8,253 bases of DNA, from positions 1-8,253 of the forward strand of contig JAJXTK010000270.1 in NCBI GenBank assembly GCA_021783935.1, read 5' to 3'. The stretch is from Myxococcales bacterium (GTDB lineage: Bacteria > Myxococcota_A > Polyangia > Polyangiales > JADJMO01). Positions 1 to 6,072 of this stretch are shown in pieces. Each line of letters opens with the position of its first letter. Positions within the stretch are counted from its first letter, which is position 1. The translations under genes and the position numbers were made by a program. Below the pieces are notes generated by a model, which had not been told where the DNA came from, made no database searches, and saw only the letters and a list, made by a program, of their open reading frames with translations.

Positions 1-261
1 ACCAACACCGCAGCCGCCGTTAACGCCTTCGTCGACTGCGGCTTCAACGTTCGCGACGTCGAGGGGAACCCCGCGGGCGAGGTCGCCTGGTCGGACGTCT
101 TCGACGTCATCCGCGACACCGACGGCGTGCGCAAGATGGGCGACGGCCCCTACGACCTGAAGCTCAATGGCCTGCCGGCCGACGTAAAGCTCGCGATCAA
201 GGAATTCACCGTCTTGCGGAACGTCGTGCTGGTCGACGGCGATCACGGCGGGCTCCTCTGA
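1..261 (+). CDS. Baseplate J-like protein, C-terminal fragment (5' end outside window)
   Basis: Reading frame 1 is open from the first base and stops at TGA 259-261, giving the last 86 residues of a longer protein. The fragment has the look of a baseplate J-like C-terminus: a short alpha/beta segment, then GEVAWSDVFDVIRDTDGVRKM (residues 27-47), which fits the J-family pattern of a helix leading into 'I.. t.GV..', and finally strands around FTVLRNVVLVDGD. In P2-like phages and contractile injection systems, J-like proteins form the wedge ring of the baseplate. The next genes (tail protein I-like and fibre) agree with the J-I-H order. The TGA overlaps the ATG of the next gene (TGATG, 259-263), implying coupling. 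The family call rests on the fragment plus context, so it is probable, not certain. Confidence 0.68.
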   Translation, partial: TNTAAAVNAFVDCGFNVRDVEGNPAGEVAWSDVFDVIRDTDGVRKMGDGPYDLKLNGLPADVKLAIKEFTVLRNVVLVDGDHGGLL

Positions 262-770
262 TGCCCGTCGCGAACCCCAACTTCCGCGATCCGGGACCGA
301 CGCCCGGAAGCGCCGCGCACTGGACGATCGCGTCGGTATGCCAGCGCGCGCGCCTCGCCGCGTTCGGTCCAGCGCCCGAGGGGGCGCAGGAGGACTTCGA
401 GCGCTGGTCGACCTTCCATGGCGAACTGTCGACCGTCGTGCGCGCGTTCTTCGACGGAGCGATCGACGGGGTCGAGGCCTTCGAGGCATGGTCGCCCGGC
501 GCCTTCCTCGTCGCGCTCACCGACGCGCTTCTGGAGGCGTGCACCTTCGCCGGCGCGGGCGCGGAGGACTTCGTGCTGGGCTGGAGCGGTCCGCCCGCGC
601 TCGCCTGGTGGGACGTGACTTCGACCGGCGCGGCGTTCGGGGCGAGCGCGGCGGAGACGTTCGACACATGGCTGCCGACGACGACGGCATCGTTCGCGAG
701 CGCCGCGTTCGGCAGCTCGGGCGCGGCCGAGACGTTCGAGGCGACCTGGCCCGCGCTCTCGGCGATCTGA
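261..770 (+). CDS. Phage structural protein with five ExFx(2-3)W repeats, function unknown
   Basis: The product has 169 residues, starting at the ATG that overlaps the upstream stop; no clear Shine-Dalgarno is seen, so coupling is likely. It opens with an NPNFRDPG..PG..HWT stretch (5-22). It then carries a motif E-x-F-x(2,3)-W five times: residues 44-49, 72-77, 102-108, 132-137 and 157-163, spaced about 25-30 residues apart. The last two units are plainly related beyond the motif (AAFGASAAETFDTW against AAFGSSGAAETFEATW). There is no signal peptide, membrane segment or Cys-rich region. I have an impression that EDFERW-type proteins recur in tail clusters of high-GC phages, but cannot check it. 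Position between J and I suggests a baseplate or tail-tip accessory part; the role is unknown. Confidence 0.8.
   Translation: MPVANPNFRDPGPTPGSAAHWTIASVCQRARLAAFGPAPEGAQEDFERWSTFHGELSTVVRAFFDGAIDGVEAFEAWSPGAFLVALTDALLEACTFAGAGAEDFVLGWSGPPALAWWDVTSTGAAFGASAAETFDTWLPTTTASFASAAFGSSGAAETFEATWPALSAI
390..749 (+). repeat. Region encoding five ExFx(2-3)W protein repeats
   Basis: These codons cover residues 44 to 163 of the 169-aa protein. Five Glu-x-Phe ... Trp motifs recur at intervals of 28, 30, 30 and 25 residues. The repeat is clear in protein but weak in DNA, except between the last two units, so it is an old or selected repeat and not a recent tandem duplication. Confidence 0.7.
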
Positions 771-771
771 C

Positions 772-778
772 GGAGGAG
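772..778 (+). promoter_or_regulatory. Strong Shine-Dalgarno GGAGGAG for the 782 gene
   Basis: GGAGGAG lies just after the TGA at 768-770 and three bases before the ATG at 782. It is the best ribosome-binding site in the structural block. It decides the start at 782 over the earlier in-frame ATG at 338, which lies deep inside the upstream gene and would add an Arg-rich, out-of-frame segment. Confidence 0.75.
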
Positions 779-781
779 AAG

Positions 782-1477
782 ATGGCAGCCACCGACTGGA
801 CCTTCCTCAGCGACGGCCTCGACGCGGCGAGCGTCGCGCGCGGCGTCACCGCCGGCATCGCGCGGCCGCCTGGAGGCGGCGCGTTCGTTTACGGCTTCAA
901 CTCGCTCGGGGTGGCCAAGGGCGCCGTCGCACTGTTCGCCAACCAGGCGAACTTCGCACCGATGGCGAAGGGGGGCTCGATCCGCGGGTGCGCGCAGCGC
1001 GGCTCCGGGGGCGGCGCGACAGGCTTCGCGCCGTTCCTCTTCCTCTGCGGCCAGGGTACCTCGGTCAACGACAACGCCTACCTGCTCGGTCTCTCCGACG
1101 ACGATCCGCATCGCATCGTGCTCCGCAAGGGAAGCGTCGCAGCGGGCATCGCCGCGGCCGACGGACCGGGTGCGCTCACGCACTCGAGCGAAAGCTTCGC
1201 GCAGGGGACCTGGCTGCACCTGCGTCTCGACGTCGTGGTGAACACCAACGGCGACGTGGTGCTGTCCGTGTTCCGGAACGATCTCGTGAAGCACCCCGTC
1301 GGTGCCGCGGCCGACTGGCAGCCGGTCGCTGGCATGGCGACCTTCATCGACGACGCGCTCGCGATCAACAGCGGCAGCAAGCCGTTCACCTCGGGACGCA
1401 GCGGCTTCGGCTTCGCGGTGAGCGACGTCACCCGGCGCGGATTCTTCGACCAGCTCGAGCTAGCCCGGCAGACCTGA
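782..1477 (+). CDS. Beta-sandwich (concanavalin/LamG-like) virion protein, putative
   Basis: The product has 231 residues. I see no signal peptide and no membrane segment. The sequence is strand-rich: YLLGLSDDDPHRIVLRKG (99-116), then WLHLRLDVVVNTNGDVVLSVF (144-164), then FTSGRSGFGFAVSDVTRRGFFDQLEL (201-226). Alternating strands, a central 'W.hl.ld....ngd..l.vf' run and a terminal 'G..Gf......r..ffDqle' run are typical of concanavalin A-like or LamG jelly rolls, where this order forms the sandwich and its last strand. It probably folds as a carbohydrate- or surface-binding domain on the tail or baseplate. It sits in the J-to-I interval with its own strong ribosome-binding site, so it may be made in larger amounts than its neighbours. 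The fold is inferred by eye; ligand unknown. Confidence 0.78.
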   Translation: MAATDWTFLSDGLDAASVARGVTAGIARPPGGGAFVYGFNSLGVAKGAVALFANQANFAPMAKGGSIRGCAQRGSGGGATGFAPFLFLCGQGTSVNDNAYLLGLSDDDPHRIVLRKGSVAAGIAAADGPGALTHSSESFAQGTWLHLRLDVVVNTNGDVVLSVFRNDLVKHPVGAAADWQPVAGMATFIDDALAINSGSKPFTSGRSGFGFAVSDVTRRGFFDQLELARQT

Positions 1478-1479
1478 CC

Positions 1480-1863
1480 ATGGAGCTCGACGCCTTCACG
1501 AGCCGCCTCGGCGTGAGCCAGGGGCGAGTCGTCGCTGCCGACGGAACCGTCTCGTTCGTGCTCGGCGACGCGGAGGCTGGGCGCCGCTTCGACCTCGCCG
1601 CCGACGACCACGTCGACGTCGCTCAAACGCTGGACGTGACGGGCGTGGCGTTGGTGCGCGCCGCGCTCCATCTGCTCGTGCCGGCGGGGCTCCCGCCCGA
1701 CCTCGTCTGGGAGGCGTCGATACTCGTCGACGGCGCGCCGCACGCCCGGGCCACCTGCGAGGCCGGCCGGAGCCGAGACATCCTCGACCTCGCCGCGAAC
1801 GTCTCGAAGCTCACCGGCCTGCACGACGTCGCCGTGCGGCTCGCCCTCACCAAGCGCTACTGA
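1480..1863 (+). CDS. Small beta-rich phage protein, unknown function
   Basis: The product has 127 residues. The ATG at 1480 comes two bases after the preceding stop and the TGA overlaps the next ATG (TGATG, 1861-1865), so both ends look translationally coupled; no good Shine-Dalgarno is present. The protein is mostly predicted strand: GTVSFVL, VDVAQTLDVTGVALVRAALHLLVP, LVWEASILVDGAPHARATC, then a short helical DLAANVSKLTG segment and a final strand HDVAVRLALTKRY. The pattern (binary variable strands, a central W-E-A-S-I-x-V-D-G hairpin) suits a small beta-sandwich such as an accessory tail or baseplate domain. I do not recognise a named family. Its close coupling to the lectin-like gene before it and the tail protein after it suggests that the three products assemble together. 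Confidence 0.75.
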   Translation: MELDAFTSRLGVSQGRVVAADGTVSFVLGDAEAGRRFDLAADDHVDVAQTLDVTGVALVRAALHLLVPAGLPPDLVWEASILVDGAPHARATCEAGRSRDILDLAANVSKLTGLHDVAVRLALTKRY

Positions 1864-3200
1864 TGGCCGAGATCGAGCTTCCGACGCTGACCATCGACGC
1901 GGTCGCCGCGATCGTGGCGGCGTCGCGCCCGCTGCTCGCGAACCGCGACCCAGGCCCCGGCGAGAAGGCCGTGCCTCTCCGGACGACCCTCGCTCTCGAG
2001 GTGATCGACCCGGGCGTCGACGGCGTCGACCGCGCCGCCACGAAGGTCTGGGTCGACGGCGTCGTGGCCTTCGACGGCGCCCACGGGCCGCCCGTGTCGC
2101 CGGCCTTCGCCGGCGCGCGCGCAAGCGTGGTCGAGACGGTCGACACGCTGCGAATCGTGCTCGATCCCGCCCTGCCGTTCGCGAGCCAGGCCCACGTGAC
2201 GCTGCGCGTCCTGTCGGGCACGAAGGGCGGCGCCGCGGCCCTCGACGAGACCTACGCGTTCGAGCTCGAGGACCGGACCGCGCCGAAGCTCGTCGCCGGC
2301 GTCGCGCTCGACGCCCGCACGATCCGCCTCGCGTTCGACGAGCCGGTCGCGGTCCTCGACCCGACGGCCATCGCGATCACGGCGCTAGATGCGCCGGCGG
2401 TGCCGCTCACGGTCATCGGGGCCATCGCGGCGAACACGACCGTCGCCGTCGCGGTGGCGACGGAGATGACGCCCGACGCGCGCTACCGCGTGGTCGCCGG
2501 CGGACTGGCCGACCTCGCGGACAACCCGACGGCCGCCCCGTGGAACGTGGTCGTCATCGCGGGCTTCCGACCGCCTCGCCCTGCCGCGCGCCGCTTCGAC
2601 CTCTGGTCGATGCTTCCGAAGCACAATCGCCGCAGCGACACGACGGGTGACCTCGCGCGCTTCATCGCCTGCCTGCAGGAGCTCACCGATCTGCAGCTCG
2701 CCGACGTCGACCGATTCGCGGACATCTTCGACCTCGAGCGCGCGCCGGAGCCGTTCCTAGACCTGATCTTGCGCGACCTCGGCAACCCGTTCCCCTTCGA
2801 CCTCGACACGCTCGCCAAGCGGCGCCTCGCCGCCGTCCTCGTCGAGATGTACCGGCAGAAGGGGACCGCGCCCGGCATCCGCAACGCCATTCGCTTCTTC
2901 CTCGGCGTGGACATCACCGCGATCACCGGGCTCGCCGAATCGGCGCTCGTCCTCGGCGAATCCGAGCTCGGCGTCGACTGGGAGCTCGGACCGTCCGACC
3001 GCTTCGCGCGGTACGCGTTCTCGATCGTGGTCGCGCGGGTGCTCGCCGCGCAGGAGCGCAAGCAGCTGCGCGCGATCGTCGAGTACCTGAAGCCGGCGCA
3101 CACGCACTTCGTCGACCTCGTCGAGCCGCTGCCGCCGATCGTGCCGGACCACTGGGAGATCGGGCTCAGCGAGCTCGGGGCGACGTCCTTGCTGCATTGA
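1863..3200 (+). CDS. Phage tail protein I-like (TIGR02242 type) with N-terminal Ig-like (SbsA-type) extension
   Basis: The product has 445 residues. The C-terminal half matches the tail protein I (TIGR02242) pattern: FDLWSMLP (245-252), a QEL..lqLaDVDRFADIFD helix (272-290), APEPFLDLILRDLGNPF (294-310), RR..a.lvemYRQKGT..GIRNAIRFFLG (320-348), and a tail with two ELG units (ESELGVDWELG 366-376; LSELGA 435-440). In P2, gpI is a baseplate wedge protein of under 200 residues. Residues 138-235 look like an SbsA-type Ig domain: D.TAPKLVAGVALDARTIRLAFDEPV, then YRVVAGGLADLADNPT and a closing strand. Residues 1-135 are another strand-rich segment. The fusion thus adds about 235 residues of beta structure to the wedge protein, perhaps to display or bind something at the baseplate rim. 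The call for the C-terminal domain is firm. Confidence 0.88.
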   Translation: MAEIELPTLTIDAVAAIVAASRPLLANRDPGPGEKAVPLRTTLALEVIDPGVDGVDRAATKVWVDGVVAFDGAHGPPVSPAFAGARASVVETVDTLRIVLDPALPFASQAHVTLRVLSGTKGGAAALDETYAFELEDRTAPKLVAGVALDARTIRLAFDEPVAVLDPTAIAITALDAPAVPLTVIGAIAANTTVAVAVATEMTPDARYRVVAGGLADLADNPTAAPWNVVVIAGFRPPRPAARRFDLWSMLPKHNRRSDTTGDLARFIACLQELTDLQLADVDRFADIFDLERAPEPFLDLILRDLGNPFPFDLDTLAKRRLAAVLVEMYRQKGTAPGIRNAIRFFLGVDITAITGLAESALVLGESELGVDWELGPSDRFARYAFSIVVARVLAAQERKQLRAIVEYLKPAHTHFVDLVEPLPPIVPDHWEIGLSELGATSLLH

Positions 3201-3251
3201 TCGTTGTCCCTTTCGAGGCTCCGCCATGCTTTGCCTTCCCGGAGGATCCGC

Positions 3252-3256
3252 AAGGG
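3252..3256 (+). promoter_or_regulatory. Ribosome-binding site AAGGG supporting the ATG at 3260
   Basis: AAGGG ends three bases before the ATG at 3260. A longer reading from TTG 3197 overlaps the previous stop but adds 21 residues of Pro-rich sequence with no ribosome-binding site. The ATG also gives the more natural N-terminus, MSSRVDYYFRQRVTEAEL. Confidence 0.5.
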
Positions 3257-3259
3257 ATC

Positions 3260-4711
3260 ATGAGCTCGCGGGTCGACTACTACTTCCGTCAGCGGGTGAC
3301 CGAAGCCGAGCTCGATCTCGGTTTCGAGTTGCTCGAGCAGGCGGACCGCAACCTCGCCGCGGACATCGGCGTGTACGGCGTCGTGGCTGGGGCGAGCCCC
3401 ACCCAGCACGCACCTGTCGCGGATCTCACCATCGACCTCACCGCGCCCTGCCGCGCGTACGACCGGCTCGGCCAGCGGATTTTCTTCGGCACCGCGCAGC
3501 GCGTCGACTGCGCAGCGGACATCACCGGCATCCCCACCGACGTCTCGACCTCGGGCCAGGAGCGCTGGCTCGGCGTCTTCCTTCGCTTCAAGCGCCTGCT
3601 CTCGGACCCGCGGACCGACGGCAACTCGCAGCAGGTGTTCTTCCGGCGCGACGAATCGTTCGAGCTCGTCGTGCGCCAGGGACCGCAGGCCGCCGCGGGG
3701 AGCGCCCCGAGGGTCGCGCTGGTCGATGCCGAGCTGCTGCTCTGCGATGTGCACCGCGTCGCCGGGCAGAGCCAGATCCACGACGCCGACATCGACGTCT
3801 CGCGCCGGCAGGCGTTCTTGTTCGCTCAAAGCACCGCCGTCGCCGTCGTGGCCGGCCTCTGGAAGGTGATCGCCAAGACGGCGACGACCGTGCAGGGCGC
3901 CCTCGACACGCTCGACTCGCTGCTCTTCGGACACTTCGGCGGCACCGCGAACCGCCACAAGGCGCAGGACGTCGACTACACGCCGCACGGATACCTCAAG
4001 GGCGCGACGCTGAAGGCGGCGCTCGACGAGCTCGTCGACGACCTGTCGTCGCAGGTCGCGCCGGCGGGCGCATCTCGCATCGCGACGCGCGCGCTGACGG
4101 GCACACCGCTCACGATCCCTGCATCGACCGTCGAGGGACAGCTCGCTGGGCTGCTGAGCTGGCTCAACACGCACCTCTCATCGAACACCGCGCACGGCGC
4201 CAACACGATTGTCGCGCTGCCGTTCGCGTTCCTCACGCAGACGAACGTTCAGAACATGTTCCAGGAGTTTGTCCTGCTCCTGCAGTCGGCCGTGGCCGGG
4301 CAGGGAGCTGCCCTGCTCGGCAGCGAGGCGCTCGGCGGCACGCCGCGCGCGGTCACCTCGACGACCGTGCGCGCGCAGCTCGTCGATCTCCTCGCGCAGC
4401 TGAACGCGCACCTCGGCTCCGGCGATCACGACGGCCGGTACCTGCGCCGGATCTTCACCAAGGGCGCGACGCTCGCCGCCGGCGCGACGCAGAGCCTCGG
4501 CACGCTCACCAAGGCGCCCGATCTCGTCACGATTGCTTACAACTTCCTCGACTCGCTCGGGTTCCCCAACACGCCCCAGTACCACCAGGGCCCGCTGAGC
4601 AGCTCGCTCTACGCCTACGTCGACAAGGGCACCTCGGGCGGCCCGACCCTCTGGGTGCGCAACGCGAGCACCTCGAAGGTCTACGTCACCGTCAACGCGT
4701 TCGTGAACTGA
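3260..4711 (+). CDS. Tail fibre protein with four-fold helical shaft repeat
   Basis: The product has 483 residues from the ATG at 3260. The N-terminal part (1-200, VDYYFRQRVTEAELDLGFELLEQADRN and following strands) is probably the baseplate-attachment domain. The middle has four helices of the form T-[LV]-x3-[LF]-x2-[LF]-[LV]-x2-L-[NQ]-x2-[LV], starting near residues 250, 290, 329 and 369; each is about 40 residues after the last. The segment ends with GSGDHDGRYLRRIF (386-399), which resembles the 'dDRYlRk' link seen before the tip of many tail fibres. The last 85 residues are strand-rich (VTIAYNFLDS, SLYAYVDKG, TLWVRNAS, KVYVTVNAFVN) and may be the receptor-facing tip. It follows tail protein I, as gpH follows gpI in P2. 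Fibre role is likely; receptor is unknown. Confidence 0.82.
   Translation: MSSRVDYYFRQRVTEAELDLGFELLEQADRNLAADIGVYGVVAGASPTQHAPVADLTIDLTAPCRAYDRLGQRIFFGTAQRVDCAADITGIPTDVSTSGQERWLGVFLRFKRLLSDPRTDGNSQQVFFRRDESFELVVRQGPQAAAGSAPRVALVDAELLLCDVHRVAGQSQIHDADIDVSRRQAFLFAQSTAVAVVAGLWKVIAKTATTVQGALDTLDSLLFGHFGGTANRHKAQDVDYTPHGYLKGATLKAALDELVDDLSSQVAPAGASRIATRALTGTPLTIPASTVEGQLAGLLSWLNTHLSSNTAHGANTIVALPFAFLTQTNVQNMFQEFVLLLQSAVAGQGAALLGSEALGGTPRAVTSTTVRAQLVDLLAQLNAHLGSGDHDGRYLRRIFTKGATLAAGATQSLGTLTKAPDLVTIAYNFLDSLGFPNTPQYHQGPLSSSLYAYVDKGTSGGPTLWVRNASTSKVYVTVNAFVN
4007..4414 (+). repeat. Four ~40-codon repeats in the tail-fibre shaft
   Basis: The coded helices begin at residues 250, 290, 329 and 369 (T-L-K-A-A-L, T-V-E-G-Q-L, N-V-Q-N-M-F, T-V-R-A-Q-L). 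Copies two and four are the closest: both have G-A ... A-L-x-G-T-P ... T-V-x2-Q-L-x2-L-L-x2-L-N-x-H-L-x-S. DNA identity is low, so the repeat is visible only in protein. Such periodic leucine-heavy segments are usual in trimeric fibre shafts. Confidence 0.65.
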
Positions 4712-4719
4712 GGCGCCCC

Positions 4720-5265
4720 ATGGAGCTCGCACTTCGTCAGCGCGTGGCAGAAGCCCTTCGCCCCGAGAAGAGACCCGCGCTCGACGCGTTCGCCGACGCC
4801 ATCAACAAGCGCACCGGCGATCGAATGCCGTGCTGGGGCGATATCGCCGACGTGGTCGCCGCCACGATCCCGACCGATGAGGACGCGATCGCGCTCTGGA
4901 ACAGCCTGCTCGAGGTCGGCGAACCGCGTGCGCTCTCCGTCGTGTTCGATGCCCTCGCCTCGCGGCCCCGCTTCCTCGAGGCGGTCGTCGCCCACGTCGG
5001 CGCGCTCCCGACGGCGCTCCAGTGCGGGCTCGCGACGTTCCCCGAGGTGCGCGCAGCCCTCGGCCCACACGCCGCCGACCTTGGTCCCGCCGCGCGAGAG
5101 CGCATCGCGCTGAGCGGCGACGCGCTCGCCGAGGAGCGCGCCGTCTTCGAGGCCTTCCTCGGCAACTTGCGCGCCCAGCGCGGGGGAACGTTCCCCGGAC
5201 CGGCAGCTTTGCCTCCACCCCACCCCGAGGCCTCCGAGGCCCTTCCCTCTGGAGACCATCCATGA
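4720..5265 (+). CDS. Unrecognised helical phage protein downstream of the tail fibre
   Basis: The product has 181 residues. The ATG at 4720 lies eight bases past the fibre stop, with a modest GAGG site at 4710-4713; its TGA overlaps the ATG of the holin-like gene (5262-5265). Residues 1-150 look all-helical: MELALRQRVAEAL, PALDAFADAINKRTG, WGDIADVVAAT, DEDAIALWNSLLEVG, LSVVFDALASR, FLEAVVAHVGAL. The last 30 residues are Pro-rich and probably disordered. There is no membrane segment or catalytic motif I can name. A tail-fibre assembly chaperone often follows the fibre gene, so that is one possible role, but nothing in the sequence proves it. Start and frame are supported by the GC-rich third positions and the tight spacing. 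Confidence 0.75.
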   Translation: MELALRQRVAEALRPEKRPALDAFADAINKRTGDRMPCWGDIADVVAATIPTDEDAIALWNSLLEVGEPRALSVVFDALASRPRFLEAVVAHVGALPTALQCGLATFPEVRAALGPHAADLGPAARERIALSGDALAEERAVFEAFLGNLRAQRGGTFPGPAALPPPHPEASEALPSGDHP

Positions 5266-5660
5266 ACGACACCCAGCTCACCGCGATCATCATCGGCCTC
5301 ACCGGCATCCTGCGCACGCGACTGCCGAAGATCGACGGCGTAATCGTCCCCGCCGTCGCCGTCGCCATCGGCGGGGCGCTCTCCGCGCTCGCCAACCCGG
5401 CCGCCTGGCGCCAGGCGCTCTTCCACGGCGTCGGCATCGCGCTCGCTGCCGTCGGCGGCATGACCGCGATCGGGTACGCGGGGACCAAGGTCGGCCAGGC
5501 GATCGGCGGCGCCGGCGCGTCGGACGGCTCGGACGCCGCCGCGCCCGGCGTGCTGCCGAACGCCCCGACGCCGGCTGCCGCGCCTGCCACGAGCGCCGTG
5601 GCGCCCCAGGTAGCCGCGCCCCCCGCGGCGATCGCGCCCGCCGCGCCGACGGGCGCCTGA
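5262..5660 (+). CDS. Holin-like small membrane protein, putative
   Basis: The product has 132 residues. A good GGAG site (5251-5254) stands seven bases before the ATG, which overlaps the previous stop (ATGA). Hydrophobic segments are seen at about residues 6-17 (LTAIIIGLTGIL), 26-43 (GVIVPAVAVAIGGALSAL) and 53-73 (LFHGVGIALAAVGGMTAIGYA). From residue 85 the chain is a soluble Ala/Pro-rich tail ending at TGA 5658-5660. Small size, two or three hydrophobic helices and a position between the fibre and another TM protein in the late operon fit a phage holin, which opens the inner membrane at lysis. No endolysin is seen beside it, so the evidence is context and topology. A non-lytic membrane protein remains possible. 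Confidence 0.65.
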   Translation: MNDTQLTAIIIGLTGILRTRLPKIDGVIVPAVAVAIGGALSALANPAAWRQALFHGVGIALAAVGGMTAIGYAGTKVGQAIGGAGASDGSDAAAPGVLPNAPTPAAAPATSAVAPQVAAPPAAIAPAAPTGA

Positions 5661-5670
5661 GGAGCGAGCC

Positions 5671-6072
5671 ATGCACGAGCAGCTCGGCACATTGGGCTTC
5701 GTCCTCTCCCTCACGCTCGTTCTCCTGGGAGCGTTCTTCCGCTACACCCTCATCCGGCAAGACGCCGAGCGCGATCGGCGCTTTCGCGCGCTCGAGGCCG
5801 ACGCCGAGCTGCTCAAGCGCGCGGCGCACGCCGCAGAGGTCTCGGTCATCCGCGTCGAGGGGCAGCTCGCCGTCCTTCGTAGCGAGCACGAGGCCACCGC
5901 CCTCGTGCTCGCGGGCATCCGGACCGACATGCTCGGGCGCCGCGAATTCGAGGCGCGCATGAACGGCGTCGACGCCGCATTCGGCGCGGTGCGCGAGCAG
6001 CTCCAGGGGCTGATCGAAGCCATCGCGCGCGATGAGATCGTCCCTTCCAAGCTGTCGGTGAGGCCGAAATGA
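5671..6072 (+). CDS. Single-TM coiled-coil protein, spanin-like or lysis accessory
   Basis: The product has 133 residues. TGAGGAG (5658-5664) provides a Shine-Dalgarno that overlaps the preceding stop. Residues 7-24 (TLGFVLSLTLVLLGAFFR and neighbours) form one N-terminal membrane helix. Residues 28-85 are a charged heptad-like helix (RQDAERDRRFRALEADAELL, then VEGQLAVLRSEHEATALVL). A second helix covers 95-123. An N-terminal anchor followed by a periplasmic coiled coil is the layout of an inner-membrane spanin (Rz), and the holin-like gene lies just upstream. I do not see an overlapping lipoprotein (Rz1-like) gene, so a full spanin pair is not shown; it could instead be a holin partner. Its stop overlaps the glycosyltransferase start (ATGA, 6069-6072). 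Confidence 0.7.
   Translation: MHEQLGTLGFVLSLTLVLLGAFFRYTLIRQDAERDRRFRALEADAELLKRAAHAAEVSVIRVEGQLAVLRSEHEATALVLAGIRTDMLGRREFEARMNGVDAAFGAVREQLQGLIEAIARDEIVPSKLSVRPK

Noticed and set aside
338..781. Earlier in-frame ATG for the lectin-like gene
   Set aside because: It would overlap the five-repeat gene by over 400 bases and give a basic, low-complexity N-terminus; GGAGGAG at 772-778 points to 782.
206..1294. Long minus-strand open frame
   Set aside because: Arg/Ala-rich low-complexity translation over well-supported plus-strand genes; such antisense frames are expected where third positions are nearly all G or C.
3197..3259. TTG start for the tail fibre
   Set aside because: It overlaps the previous stop but has no ribosome-binding site, and the added 21 residues look non-domain; ATG 3260 has AAGGG upstream.
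2483..4174. 563-codon minus-strand open frame
   Set aside because: It lies opposite the tail protein I-like and fibre genes, crosses their boundary and shows no domain; the plus-strand products have recognisable motifs.
3226..4719. Upstream part of a 679-codon plus frame ending at 5265
   Set aside because: The part before 4720 is an Arg-rich shadow of the fibre gene. Only the section from ATG 4720 fits the spacing and codon pattern of a real gene.
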